Made by a program: the position numbers and the translations under genes. Below the pieces are notes generated by a model. The model saw nothing but the letters and a program-made list of their open reading frames with translations, did not search any database and was not told where the DNA came from. Positions 58,401 through 64,000 of a stretch of 64,000 bases of DNA are shown here, in pieces. The number at the start of each line of letters is the position of its first letter. Position 1 is the first letter of the stretch. Origin of the DNA: Rhineura floridana (lineage: Eukaryota > Chordata > Lepidosauria > Squamata > Rhineuridae). The DNA lies in the NCBI RefSeq assembly GCF_030035675.1, contig NC_084480.1, positions 15,457,263 to 15,521,262 of the forward strand. The letters run 5' to 3'.

Positions 58401-58562
58401 GCTTTGCCTTCCAATGCACGGACTCAAGCCGGTTCAGGAAGGGTATCTGCTTGAGTTGCCGCAAGCACCGCTGCAACAGCATTGGCTACAATGCCAAGAA
58501 AATGAGGAACAAGAGGAACACCAAGATGTACTTGAAGACGCGGGCTGACATGCCTTTCAAAG
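39854..58562 (+). CDS. LIPG: Endothelial lipase, exons 1-6 (gene continues past the window)
   Basis: Endothelial lipase is a secreted phospholipase A1 of the lipoprotein/hepatic lipase family. It hydrolyses HDL phospholipids at the vessel wall. Coding exons are 39854-39950, 47574-47767, 51459-51638, 53701-53812, 55725-55949 and 58320-58562: 350 codons plus one base, all GT-AG, phases consistent. There is a signal peptide (residues 1 to about 19). The catalytic triad is Ser173 in GYSLG, Asp197 in GLDPAGP and His279 in CEHER. A lid lies between the cysteines of [10 protein letters not shown] and VVRC. RNKR (332-335) matches the convertase site in the human protein. N84 (NVS) and N140 (NYT) are conserved glycosylation sites. 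One residue is inserted after HTYTR relative to human. The C-terminal PLAT domain exons lie to the right of 64000. Confidence 0.96.
39951..40980. other. LIPG intron 1, 5' part
   Basis: CpG-rich at first. A CR1-type 3' scrap lies at 40254-40325 ('gaggttctttccaacttt'), followed by a microsatellite. No exon is seen. Confidence 0.5.
40339..40417. repeat. (GT)n(GA)n microsatellite
   Basis: About 22 GT units (40339-40382) run directly into about 17 GA units (40383-40417), uninterrupted. It lies about 390 bp inside LIPG intron 1 and is probably polymorphic. Confidence 0.95.
40981..42270. other. LIPG intron 1, unassigned
   Basis: Short repeat scraps at 40980-41040 ('gtaagctccattgaacttag') and 41635-41695 resemble each other and a scrap near 9250. 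No exon or RNA gene is seen. Confidence 0.4.
42271..42322. repeat. (GT)n(GAGT)n microsatellite
   Basis: GTGTGTGTG runs into repeated GAGT units and a GA run. Confidence 0.9.
42323..42919. other. LIPG intron 1, unassigned
   Basis: No repeat or gene recognised. Confidence 0.4.
42920..43073. mobile_element. Family A palindromic MITE
   Basis: 'ggtggggaacctgtggccct' at the left, with arms 'gactataactcccatcatcc' and 'gctgatgggagttgaagtcc'. The right terminus is partly eroded. Confidence 0.75.
43455..43600 (-). mobile_element. CR1 LINE internal fragment
   Basis: The minus-strand frame encodes [20 protein letters not shown], matching VVDSTMKMSTQCAAAVKKAN in the CR1 at 36.6 kb. Confidence 0.75.
43601..44010 (-). 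mobile_element. L2-type LINE 3' region, split by a second L2 end
   Basis: Minus-strand 3' UTR with 'gacacagactgggataaatt', 'gaggaaggtcttcagtaggt', 'aaaggtccgttccctatgtt' and 'gcagagcgcagtgattgact', resuming at 'gtaggacaatctttcagata'. It is interrupted at about 43880-43955 by a plus-strand L2 3' end (stem ACTGCCC/GGGCGGT at 43890-43920, (AATA)n tail). Confidence 0.65.
44095..45560 (+). mobile_element. L2-clade LINE, 5'-truncated, RT present
   Basis: It begins inside RT ([12 protein letters not shown]). It continues with [36 protein letters not shown] and [12 protein letters not shown], then the L2 C-terminal region [14 protein letters not shown] and ends [12 protein letters not shown] at 45409. 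A small deletion near 45150 changes frame between FKVP and the [13 protein letters not shown] segment. The 3' end carries the stem ACCGCCC/GGGCGGT (45503-45533) and an AATAAATAAAATAAAT tail. It lies in LIPG intron 1 in the sense orientation. Confidence 0.92.
45561..45959. other. LIPG intron 1, unassigned
   Basis: A weak resemblance to MIR-type SINE text ('gggagttcaaatctctgttc') lies near 45600. No exon is seen. Confidence 0.35.
45960..46215. mobile_element. hAT-like non-autonomous fragment
   Basis: 'gcaggggtagggaaactttt' start and 'gagagccacattccttcctg'. The match to the 30.7 kb element is partial. Confidence 0.5.
46225..46351. mobile_element. Family A palindromic MITE with target duplication
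   Basis: Identical 8-bp GTGTAGAG repeats (46217-46224, 46352-46359) flank ends CAGCCTTTCCCAACCAG and, inverted, CAGCCTTTCCCAACCAG. A 127-bp hAT-type insertion in LIPG intron 1, apparently within a hAT-like element. Confidence 0.9.
46360..46939. other. LIPG intron 1, unassigned
   Basis: About 46360-46460 may be the continuation of the hAT-like fragment before the MITE ('cccctggacccgagatgtcc'). The rest has no assigned feature. Confidence 0.4.
46940..47038. mobile_element. Family A MITE, right end lost
   Basis: 'gacgcccaatgtggtgccct' and 'gatgggagttgaagtccatc'. The right terminus is cut off where the next SINE begins. Confidence 0.65.
47041..47228 (-). mobile_element. tRNA-derived SINE, minus strand
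   Basis: 'aggtaggaagcttattccgt' is the 3' end complement. The head complement is 'tctggaaccttctgcatgca' followed by 'ctctcactgagctatggg'. Confidence 0.75.
47229..47573. other. LIPG intron 1, 3' end
   Basis: Unassigned intronic sequence ending in the exon 2 acceptor TATGTTTCAG. Confidence 0.5.
47574..47767 (+). CDS. LIPG: LIPG exon 2
   Basis: It runs from [13 protein letters not shown] to FFIIHGWT and joins exon 1 in phase 1. It contains [20 protein letters not shown] and the conserved [16 protein letters not shown] with a glycosylation site. The donor is GTAAGT. Confidence 0.96.
47846..48169. mobile_element. Family B palindromic MITE with perfect target duplication
   Basis: A 324-bp palindrome with ends TAGGGTTGCCAGGTTC and, inverted, TAGGGTTGCCAGGTTC. 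It is flanked by identical ATCCTATG (47838-47845, 48170-48177). The 8-bp duplication places the family among hAT elements. It begins 79 bp after the exon 2 donor of LIPG. Confidence 0.93.
48178..49130. other. LIPG intron 2, mostly unassigned
   Basis: A plus-strand scrap of the RTE/SINE tail lies at 48557-48613 ('gattcatagggtcaccgtaa', then (AAC)n). No exon is seen. Confidence 0.45.
49133..49640 (-). mobile_element. Two CR1 LINE 3' fragments, minus strand
   Basis: The first (49133-49260) starts 'aagaacatcagaagagccat'. A second 3' end starts at about 49271 ('aagaagagccctgcaagatc') and continues to 'cccaacactcagcttcattg'. Both have the same orientation, so these are two insertions or a duplication. 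They are more diverged than the 27.2 kb copy. Confidence 0.8.
49704..49835 (+). mobile_element. RTE-like LINE fragment
   Basis: It encodes [20 protein letters not shown] and [17 protein letters not shown], the connection region downstream of RT. It breaks off at about 49835. Confidence 0.75.
49836..49917. mobile_element. DNA-transposon-like scrap between LINE copies
   Basis: 'aataaaaaactgaaacatgt' followed by 'cgtaagtattcaacccccac' resembles a widely scattered vertebrate DNA-transposon segment (memory of the family, not a search). It is too short to classify. Confidence 0.35.
49918..50647 (+). mobile_element. RTE-like LINE 3' end
   Basis: The first part encodes [16 protein letters not shown] and the connection region. 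The frame at 50121-50594 then runs [52 protein letters not shown] and [14 protein letters not shown]. The end is 'gggttgccataagtcgtagt' and 'cgacttggaggcacataaca' with an (AAC)n tail. A frame break lies near 50110, between the connection and C-terminal parts. In LIPG intron 2, sense orientation. Confidence 0.88.
50648..51237. other. LIPG intron 2, unassigned
   Basis: No gene or repeat recognised. Confidence 0.4.
51238..51430 (+). mobile_element. tRNA-derived SINE
   Basis: A well-kept copy: 'aaggccatagttcagtggta' (box A), 'gaaggtcccaggttcagttt' (box B) and the body to 'aagggagcttcctattt'. It ends about 25 bp before the LIPG exon 3 acceptor. Confidence 0.82.
51459..51638 (+). CDS. LIPG: LIPG exon 3
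   Basis: It holds 60 codons in phase 0, [20 protein letters not shown] to LLNWLQ. It contains [20 protein letters not shown], a lipase-family core strand, and the NYT glycosylation site. The acceptor is CCTTCCAG and the donor GTAACT. Confidence 0.96.
51639..53700. other. LIPG intron 3
   Basis: Contents in order: diverged family A MITE (51912-52040), CR1-like 3' scrap on the minus strand (52393-52470, 'catagaatcataggatagta'), SINE (52735-52925), then about 770 bp unassigned to the acceptor TTGCCCTTGCAG. The long frame 53335-53859 only reads from this intron into exon 4. Confidence 0.55.
52735..52925 (+). mobile_element. tRNA-derived SINE with duplicated head segment
   Basis: 'gagctgcagctcagtggtag' head. 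'caattcccaccatctcccaa' is immediately repeated as 'caatccccaccgtctccaga', a short internal duplication. The body follows to 'tgtataaggcag'. Confidence 0.75.
53701..53812 (+). CDS. LIPG: LIPG exon 4, nucleophile serine
   Basis: [20 protein letters not shown] to GRITG. It includes GYSLG, the GXSXG nucleophile elbow (Ser173). It ends one base into a glycine codon. The donor is GTAAAC. Confidence 0.97.
54300..54548. mobile_element. Two adjacent family A MITEs
   Basis: First copy: arms 'gttggactacaattcccatc' and 'aatgggaattgtagtccaat'. Second copy: 'ttgtagtccagcaattccca' and 'gctgatgggagttggagtta'. They lie about 15 bp apart and are different subtypes, so they are independent insertions. Confidence 0.65.
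55440..55655 (+). mobile_element. tRNA-derived SINE
   Basis: 'taccaatagctcagaggtac' head, 'gagtagacgatactggactg' and 'tataaggcagctccctacga' body. It ends about 70 bp before LIPG exon 5. Confidence 0.72.
55725..55949 (+). CDS. LIPG: LIPG exon 5, catalytic aspartate
   Basis: [20 protein letters not shown] (Asp197), [38 protein letters not shown] and DVLGALAYG. It ends one base into an Asn codon (A|AT). The donor is GTAAGT. Confidence 0.97.
55950..58319. other. LIPG intron 5
   Basis: Contents in order: family D MITE (56200-56545); SINE-like text (56560-57020, minus-strand tRNA head near 56900-56940) with a CR1 3' end nested at 56735-56803; MIR-like segment (57095-57245); hAT family G piece (57485-57700); RTE/SINE tail scrap on the minus strand (57998-58045). 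The acceptor is ATCCGTCAATCTAG. Confidence 0.5.
56200..56545. mobile_element. Family D palindromic MITE, longest copy
   Basis: The outer arms are AGGCCCATCTACACTATA and, inverted, AGGCCTCATCTGCACTATA. The inner arms are 'ccaaagaatcctgggaactg' and 'cagttcccaggattctttgg'. It is about 345 bp and non-coding. Target duplications are not clear. Confidence 0.75.
58320..58562 (+). CDS. LIPG: LIPG exon 6, catalytic histidine and processing site
   Basis: [20 protein letters not shown] (His279), a cysteine-rich stretch [19 protein letters not shown], then [17 protein letters not shown] with RNKR. It ends one base into the next codon (AAA G|GTAGGC). The basic cluster fits heparan sulphate binding. Confidence 0.97.
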
Positions 58563-60540
58563 GTAGGCTTTGCCCCCTATTCCCCATGTGTGACAGATAA
58601 CCTCTATCTTATTTTATCTTCGTGGGAGATAGTGCATTAACATCTAAAGTGTTGGAGGATCCCCTTGCAGATCTCAGTTCAAAGGCCGCTTGCTGGGAGT
58701 AGCTGTTTCCCCTTGTCGAATGGCTGAATGGTTAAATGAAGCATTGGGGTCTAGATCCAGCCAGACACTTATCTCCTCCGACCTGCAGGCCAAGTTTGGC
58801 AGGTGGGCGGGTCTGCCCACTTGTCAATCACCTGACATCACAACGGCGTCCTGTTTTGCATAGTGCTGTGCATGGAAGGGGCTTCTATGTACTGGACTGT
58901 ACCAGCCCCAACAATCAGCTGATTGTCGGCACTTGCAAAGCGCAGCGCATAGCCCTTTGCAAGCCCCAAGAGTCATCTAATTATTGACGCTTTGCAGGTG
59001 CCGCTGATAGGTGGCACTTGCAAACTCCCTTTGGCCCAGCCACCTTTTTTTGTTACCTGTCTCACACTTGATATATATTTATGATGATGATGAATTAAAT
59101 TTATATCCCACCCTTCCTCCCAGTAGGAGCCCAGATGTAAGGCATGTGGGTGGGGCTTGGCCAAAACAGCCTCACAGGCCAAAGGGAGGCCTGGAGGACC
59201 TAATTAGACCTGTGGGATGGAGGTTCCCCACGAACTGGGTTACAAACACTCTAATTTCCTCTCCTAGCTACATTGAGCAGGGCCACTAGAGGTTGAGCTG
59301 GCATACACCTGTAGACCAGTGGTGAGGATGACTGCCTTAGGCATCTGGGGGCCTGCTTCAAATCCCTTGACCTTGGGTGGCAAGGCTAGTGTCAAGTAGA
59401 GGTAGGGCCTTTTCTGTTATGGCACCTTCCTCAATGGAACGCCTTGCCAACCAAAGTCTGTCAGGCCCCATCGCTATACTGGTTCAGGGGGTTGGTGAAG
59501 ACTTTGTTTTTTAAAACGGTCTTTGGTTAATGGTGTATTTTTTTGCTGGCGCAGTTCTGTGTTTTTTGTCTGCTGGACTTTGTTAAATGGATAGTGTTAA
59601 TGTATTTGTATGTATTTTGCATGTAATTTGTAGGGTTTTTTTAGGGCATTGTGGTTATTTTGTTTCTCCTATGATTTGTTAGCCACCTAGAGTCTCTTGG
59701 GAGAAATGGGCACGACAGAATTCTTCTTTAAAATAAATAAAATGTTGGGCAGTAGCGAGCCAGCTTGTTTCTACTGAAACCCAAAGTTATCATGACATTC
59801 ATCTTATAGCTTAACTAGACATTACATGGACGATGATCTGCCAGTGGTTTCTTAATAAAAAGCAGCTGTGGAGAGCTGCAATCAGGTTAGAGGAACAGCA
59901 TTGGGAGGACATGCTTAACCCTTTTTGGGGGGGAATTTTGAGCAGAATAACTGCCAGATGGGAAAGAATTAAGAGCCCCCATCCCCAAAATGTTCCTTTG
60001 ATTATATTTGCATCATCTCATGGCTGTTTTTCATGTTAATAATAAACAAAATAGTATTGTTGAATAAGCAACCCTGGTTGGGAGACTACTGCATGCACGC
60101 CTAAGGTACTATCTCATTAGGTGCCTTGGTTACTGGGCTGATCTTTTAGGTGACAGCCACAACTGTCACTTCTGCCTCCTCTTGTGCAATTGCCTCACCT
60201 GCTTGACTTTTCCAAGAAAACAGCTTCTCTGAAATATTCCCTAGCTCTCCTAAGAAGCCTCTCCCTAATGACCTACTAACCTCCAATGACTCCTGCTGCT
60301 AAATCCTGTCACCTCTTTATCACAAAGCCTGGCCTCATCTAGTATAGATGAGACATACCCCAAATGGGAGGAAACTGTGCCTCTATTCAGTGCAGATTTC
60401 AGTTTCCCTAGCATAGGCATGTGGAAGACAGGGCTCGCCCAATCAGTTTGCATTATCTTTGCATACCACGTTAAGAACTTTTTTACTGAACTGTAATGGT
60501 GGCTACATAGCCACAGCAAGACAAAAAGAAAGTTTTAAAC
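58563..60540. other. LIPG intron 6, left part
   Basis: A hAT family G element (about 58740-59230, 'caggccaagtttggcaggtg' to 'ggatggaggttccccac') carries a minus-strand L2 scrap (59085-59140). An L2-type 3' end with remnant RAFSVMAP-like coding and A-rich tail lies at 59380-59750. The remaining sequence to 60540 is unassigned. Confidence 0.5.
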
Positions 60541-60640
60541 TAGAGGGTAAGTAAACTGGGGCCCTGCAGATGCTGCTGCGCTCAACTCCCGTCAGCCGCA
60601 GCCACCACGGCCAACAGTCAAGATGATGAGAGCTGTAGAC
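60541..60640. mobile_element. Family A MITE, left part (split by L2)
   Basis: 'ggggccctgcagatgctgct', 'caactcccgtcagccgcagc' and 'caagatgatgagagctgtag' give the left arm, loop and start of the right arm. The rest of the right arm appears after the L2, at 63690-63714. Confidence 0.7.
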
Positions 60641-63472
60641 CTACGACTGCTGCTGTGTAATGCCAGGTCTGTAATGCAAAAAACATCTATCATCCATGAT
60701 ATGATTCTAGATGAGTGTGCAGACCTGGTGTGTATTATGGAAACCTGGTTGGACGAGGCCTCAGCACCCATTCTTGGAGCCATGTGTCCACCAGGTTTTC
60801 ATTATGCGCAGCAACCGAAGGTCGGAAGGCGGGGAGGGGGTGTGGCAGTCATCTACCGGGAGTCTCTGGTCTTCACCAGGCCTCCGTTCCCAAGGACCAA
60901 GTTTGTTGACTGCATGTACTGGAGGTTGGGCCTGAAGGGCAGTTTAGGGATCCTGCTTGTGTACCGCCCGCCCCGCTGCACGGCAGACTCCCTGACCGAG
61001 GTGCTTGAGGTGGTCTCGGATGTACGAACGCTGTCCCCAGAATTGTTAGTATTGGGAGACTTCAACGTGCATGCCGAGACCACTCTCATTGGAGCCCCTC
61101 GGGATTTCCTAGAAACCATGGCTTCTTGGGAACTGTGCCTTAGTAATACTGAGCCCACACATGTAGCCGGTCATGCTCTCGACCTTGTATTTGTCCTGGG
61201 AGTGGAGGGGAGTGGTCTGAAGTTGGGGGCTATTTCTTTGACCCCCATGTCATGGTCAGACCACTATCTGGTGAACTTTGTTCTCTCAATGCCACACACC
61301 CTCCGCAGGGGCAAAGGACCTATTAAAATGGTCCGCCCCAGGCGCCTGATGGATCCTGATGGATTCCTGACTGCCCTTGGGGAATGGGAACCTGCTGAAG
61401 GTCGCCTGGTCGAAACACTGGTGACGGAATGGAATGAGGGAATCACCAGTGCATTAGACCAGGTGGCTCCGAAACGTCCTCTCCCCCTGAATAGAACTCA
61501 GACAGCACCGTGGTACACACCCCGGTTGCGTAGTCTGAGACAGGAGGTGAGATGACTAGAACGCCGGTGGCAGAAATCCCGTTCTGAAGATGTCCGAACA
61601 CAGGTTAGAGCAGCAATAGCTGCCTACCAGGTGGCAATAAAGGCAACAAAGAAGGATTTCTTTGCTGCCTCTATTGCATCTGCAGAGTGCTGTCCCAGGA
61701 AGCTGTTCCAGGTGGTCCGAAGCCTGGTCGGTCCAGTCGCTCAGGAACCCCTGGAACATTCTAAGGCTTCCTGTGACAAATTGGCAAAGCACTTTGCGGA
61801 TAAAGTCGAACATCTAAAGAACTTGATTCCGTACGCCGTGGATGCGGTAGATGATCCTGAGTTGGCCAGCTGCAATCCGGTTTCATGGGATCTGTTTCGG
61901 CCTCTTCCTTCTGAGGATGTGGACAAGGTACTTTCAACTGTAAAGCCTACCACCTGTCTGACTGATCCTGGCCCATCATGGTTCCTTGTGAACTGTAAAG
62001 AAAGATTGAGCGAAGGGATTAGGGCGGTGGTAAATGCATCCTTGAAGGAGGGTGTAATGCCACCGGCCCTCAAGGAGGCAATTGTAAGACCTATCTTGAA
62101 AAAGTCCTCCTTGGATCCCCAAGTTTTGAACAACTTTTGCCCTATTTCGAATTTACCATTCTTGGGCAAGATCATTGAGCGAGTGGTGGCAAATCAGCTG
62201 TCAGCACACTTGGAGGAAGCGGATTATTTGGATCCATACCAATCGGGTTTCAGGACTGGACATGGTACTGAAACAGCCTTGGTCGCTTTGGTTGATGATA
62301 TGAGGAGGGCTATGGATAGGGGAGAATTCACCTTCCTTGTCCTCCTGGATCTCTCAGCGGCTTTTGATACCGTTGACCACGGTATCCTGTTAGATCGCCT
62401 GGGAGGGTTGGGAATAGGAGGCACTGTTTTACAGTGGTTCCGTTCCTTTCTCTCTGACAGGCATCAACAGGTAGCATTGGGGGATGAGATTTCAGACCCT
62501 TGGCCTCTCACTTGTGGAGTGCCACAGGGTTCTATTCTCTCTCCCATGCTATTTAACATCTATTTAAAACCGCTGGGTGGTATCATCAGGAGATTTGGGC
62601 TGCGGTGTCACCAATATGCTGATGACACGCAGCTCTATCTCTCGTTTAAATCTTCACCGGAGTTGGCTGTAGAGACCTTGTCCAAGTGCCTGGAATCCGT
62701 GAGTGGATGGATGGGAAGAAACAGGCTGAAGCTCAATCCTGATAAAACCGAGGTACTGCTTGTGGGTGACAGGGGAAAGTTGGGTATTGTTGACCTGGAA
62801 CTCAATGGGGTAAGATTGCCCCTGAAGGATCAGGTCCGCAGCCTCGGGGTTATTCTTGACTCCAATCTGTCCATGGAGGCTCAGATTTCGGCAGTGAGCC
62901 GGGCAGCTTGGTATCAGTTACACCTGATACGGAGGCTGCAACCCTACCTCCCTGCTCATCAGCTCCCACTGGTAGTGCATGCACTGGTCACCTCTCGACT
63001 GGACTACTGCAATGCGCTCTACGTGGGGCTACCCTTGAAAATGACCCGGAAACTACAGCTGGTAAAAAATGCGGCGGCCCGTTTACTTACAAATAGCCGC
63101 CGCCGTGATCACATTACGCCGGTGTTAGTTCATCTACGCTGGCTTCCAGTTGCTTTCCGGGCCCAATTCAAGGTGTTGGTATTAACCTTTAAAGCCCTAT
63201 ACGGTCTCGGCCCAGTTTACCTGAAGGAGCACCTCCAGTCCCACCAACTTAGCCGCCTGACTAGATCAGCCACGCAGGGCCTTCTCTCAGTACCACCAAC
63301 GAAAACAGCTAGGTTGGTGGGAACTAGGGAGAGGGCATTTTCAGCGCCGGCCCCCACTCTCTGGAACTCCCTCCCGTTCGATCTTCGACATGCCCCTTCC
63401 CTGGATGCATTCCGCCGAGCATTAAAAACCTGGCTCTTTGGACAGGCCTTCGGGACCTCCGGGGTGGGCTAA
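60623..63472 (+). pseudogene. L2 ORF2 (endonuclease and RT), one in-frame stop
   Basis: One frame holds an endonuclease part (60623-61555: ARSVMQKTS, IMETWLDEAS, GDFNVHAET, SDHYLV). The RT part follows (61631-63472): [71 protein letters not shown]. The C-terminus is [16 protein letters not shown] to WLFGQAF. The only break is TGA at 61553-61555, between QEVR and LERRWQKSRSED. A CGA-to-TGA CpG change would explain it. The first ATG lies in MITE-derived sequence upstream. Confidence 0.92.
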
Positions 63473-63690
63473 GCTTTTATCACTATTACTGAACGCCCGT
63501 TGTTTACATACTGTTTTATGCTGTAATTTAATCCTTTATTGTCGACTGTATTGTATTACTATGTATTTTAAATCGTATTTTAAATTGTATTTTACTGGAA
63601 TTTAATTGTGTACGTCGCCTAGAGTGGCCTTCGCCAGATAGGCGACACAAAAATTAAATTATTATTTATTATTATTATTATTATTATAAC
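60641..63690 (+). mobile_element. L2-clade LINE, nearly complete ORF2
   Basis: It starts near the beginning of the endonuclease and lacks the 5' UTR. It ends with the stem GTCGCCT/AGGCGAC (63614-63646) and a (TTA)n tail (63659-63689). It inserted into a family A MITE in LIPG intron 6 in the sense orientation. Its 3' end and protein differ from the L2 at 44.1 kb, so two L2 subfamilies are present. Confidence 0.93.
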
Positions 63691-63714
63691 ATCAGGAGGG
63701 CCACAGACAAACTA
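63690..63714. mobile_element. Family A MITE, right end after L2
   Basis: AACATCAGGAGGGCCACAG and a terminal CTACCCCTG complete the arm begun at 60541-60640. Confidence 0.65.
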
Positions 63715-63719
63715 CCCCT

Positions 63720-63980
63720 GGGTTAAATCTTCTGGGAATACCTGTCTGGTCTGTTTCATGTGAGGCAGCTACATTCTGGAACTCCTTGCCCATTGACATT
63801 AGGCAGGTGCCTTTGCCGTATTGTTTTTGCAGCTGCTAAAAACTTTTTTGTTTAGGCAAGCCTACCCAGATATGTAAAGATGACCTGAATAGTAATATGT
63901 AAATTTATTTATAAATATAGATATAATTGCTAATTTTTAAATTTCCCCCCAGCAACCTTTTTTTTTAACTTTTAGCAACA
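63720..63980 (+). mobile_element. L2-type LINE 3' end, diverged
   Basis: 'ctacattctggaactccttg' encodes the TFWNSLP motif of the L2 C-terminus. An AT-rich UTR follows. Runs to the window edge. Confidence 0.5.
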
Positions 63981-64000
63981 ATTTTAATGATTATTTTATG

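Noticed and set aside
58563-64000. LIPG exon 7 and later exons
   Set aside because: No segment matching the VYHYQMKIHVFSYKN-like start of the next exon was found; intron 6 appears to continue past the edge.

Overview
The window is a stretch of vertebrate nuclear DNA, most likely from a squamate reptile (lizard). Two host genes with consensus splice sites are readable. The space around them is filled with CR1 and L2 LINEs, RTE-like LINEs, tRNA- and 5S-derived SINEs and palindromic hAT-type MITEs, a mix seen in squamate genomes. The species is not resolved. The gene order (RPL17 on the minus strand, then LIPG on the plus strand) matches the RPL17-LIPG neighbourhood of human chromosome 18q21, so this is a conserved syntenic block.

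Layout. 1-3040: repeats and unassigned sequence. 3045-8802: RPL17, complete, minus strand. It has six coding exons and a non-coding first exon that starts at a pyrimidine (TOP-like) start. A TCTCGCGAGA promoter element lies about 32 bp upstream. Four introns each hold a C/D-box snoRNA of the SNORD58 family. One intron also carries a short hAT element with a BED-finger remnant and a perfect 8-bp target duplication. 8.9-39.2 kb: intergenic. It contains many palindromic MITEs, LINE 3' ends, a 5S-rRNA-derived SINE with perfect target duplications, and a nearly full-length but broken CR1 LINE (about 33.3-37.4 kb) with an esterase-type ORF1 and an endonuclease/RT ORF2. 39.2-39.85 kb: CpG-rich promoter and 5' UTR of LIPG. 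39854-58562: LIPG (endothelial lipase) coding exons 1-6, covering the signal peptide, the catalytic domain with its triad, and the RNKR processing site. The C-terminal exons lie beyond the right edge. From 58.6 kb to the end is LIPG intron 6, which contains an L2 LINE whose long ORF is interrupted by one in-frame TGA.

How the parts work together. RPL17 pre-mRNA supplies a 60S ribosomal protein and, from its introns, box C/D guide RNAs for rRNA 2'-O-methylation, so one transcript serves ribosome production twice. LIPG encodes a secreted phospholipase acting on HDL and is functionally unrelated to RPL17. Among the mobile elements, the clearest relations are LINE-SINE tail sharing (RTE-like LINE and 5S SINE), a 3'-terminal hairpin kept across several L2-like families with different stem sequences, and nested insertions that give relative ages. 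Other exon-like frames in the window are read-through of repeats or CpG-rich DNA.
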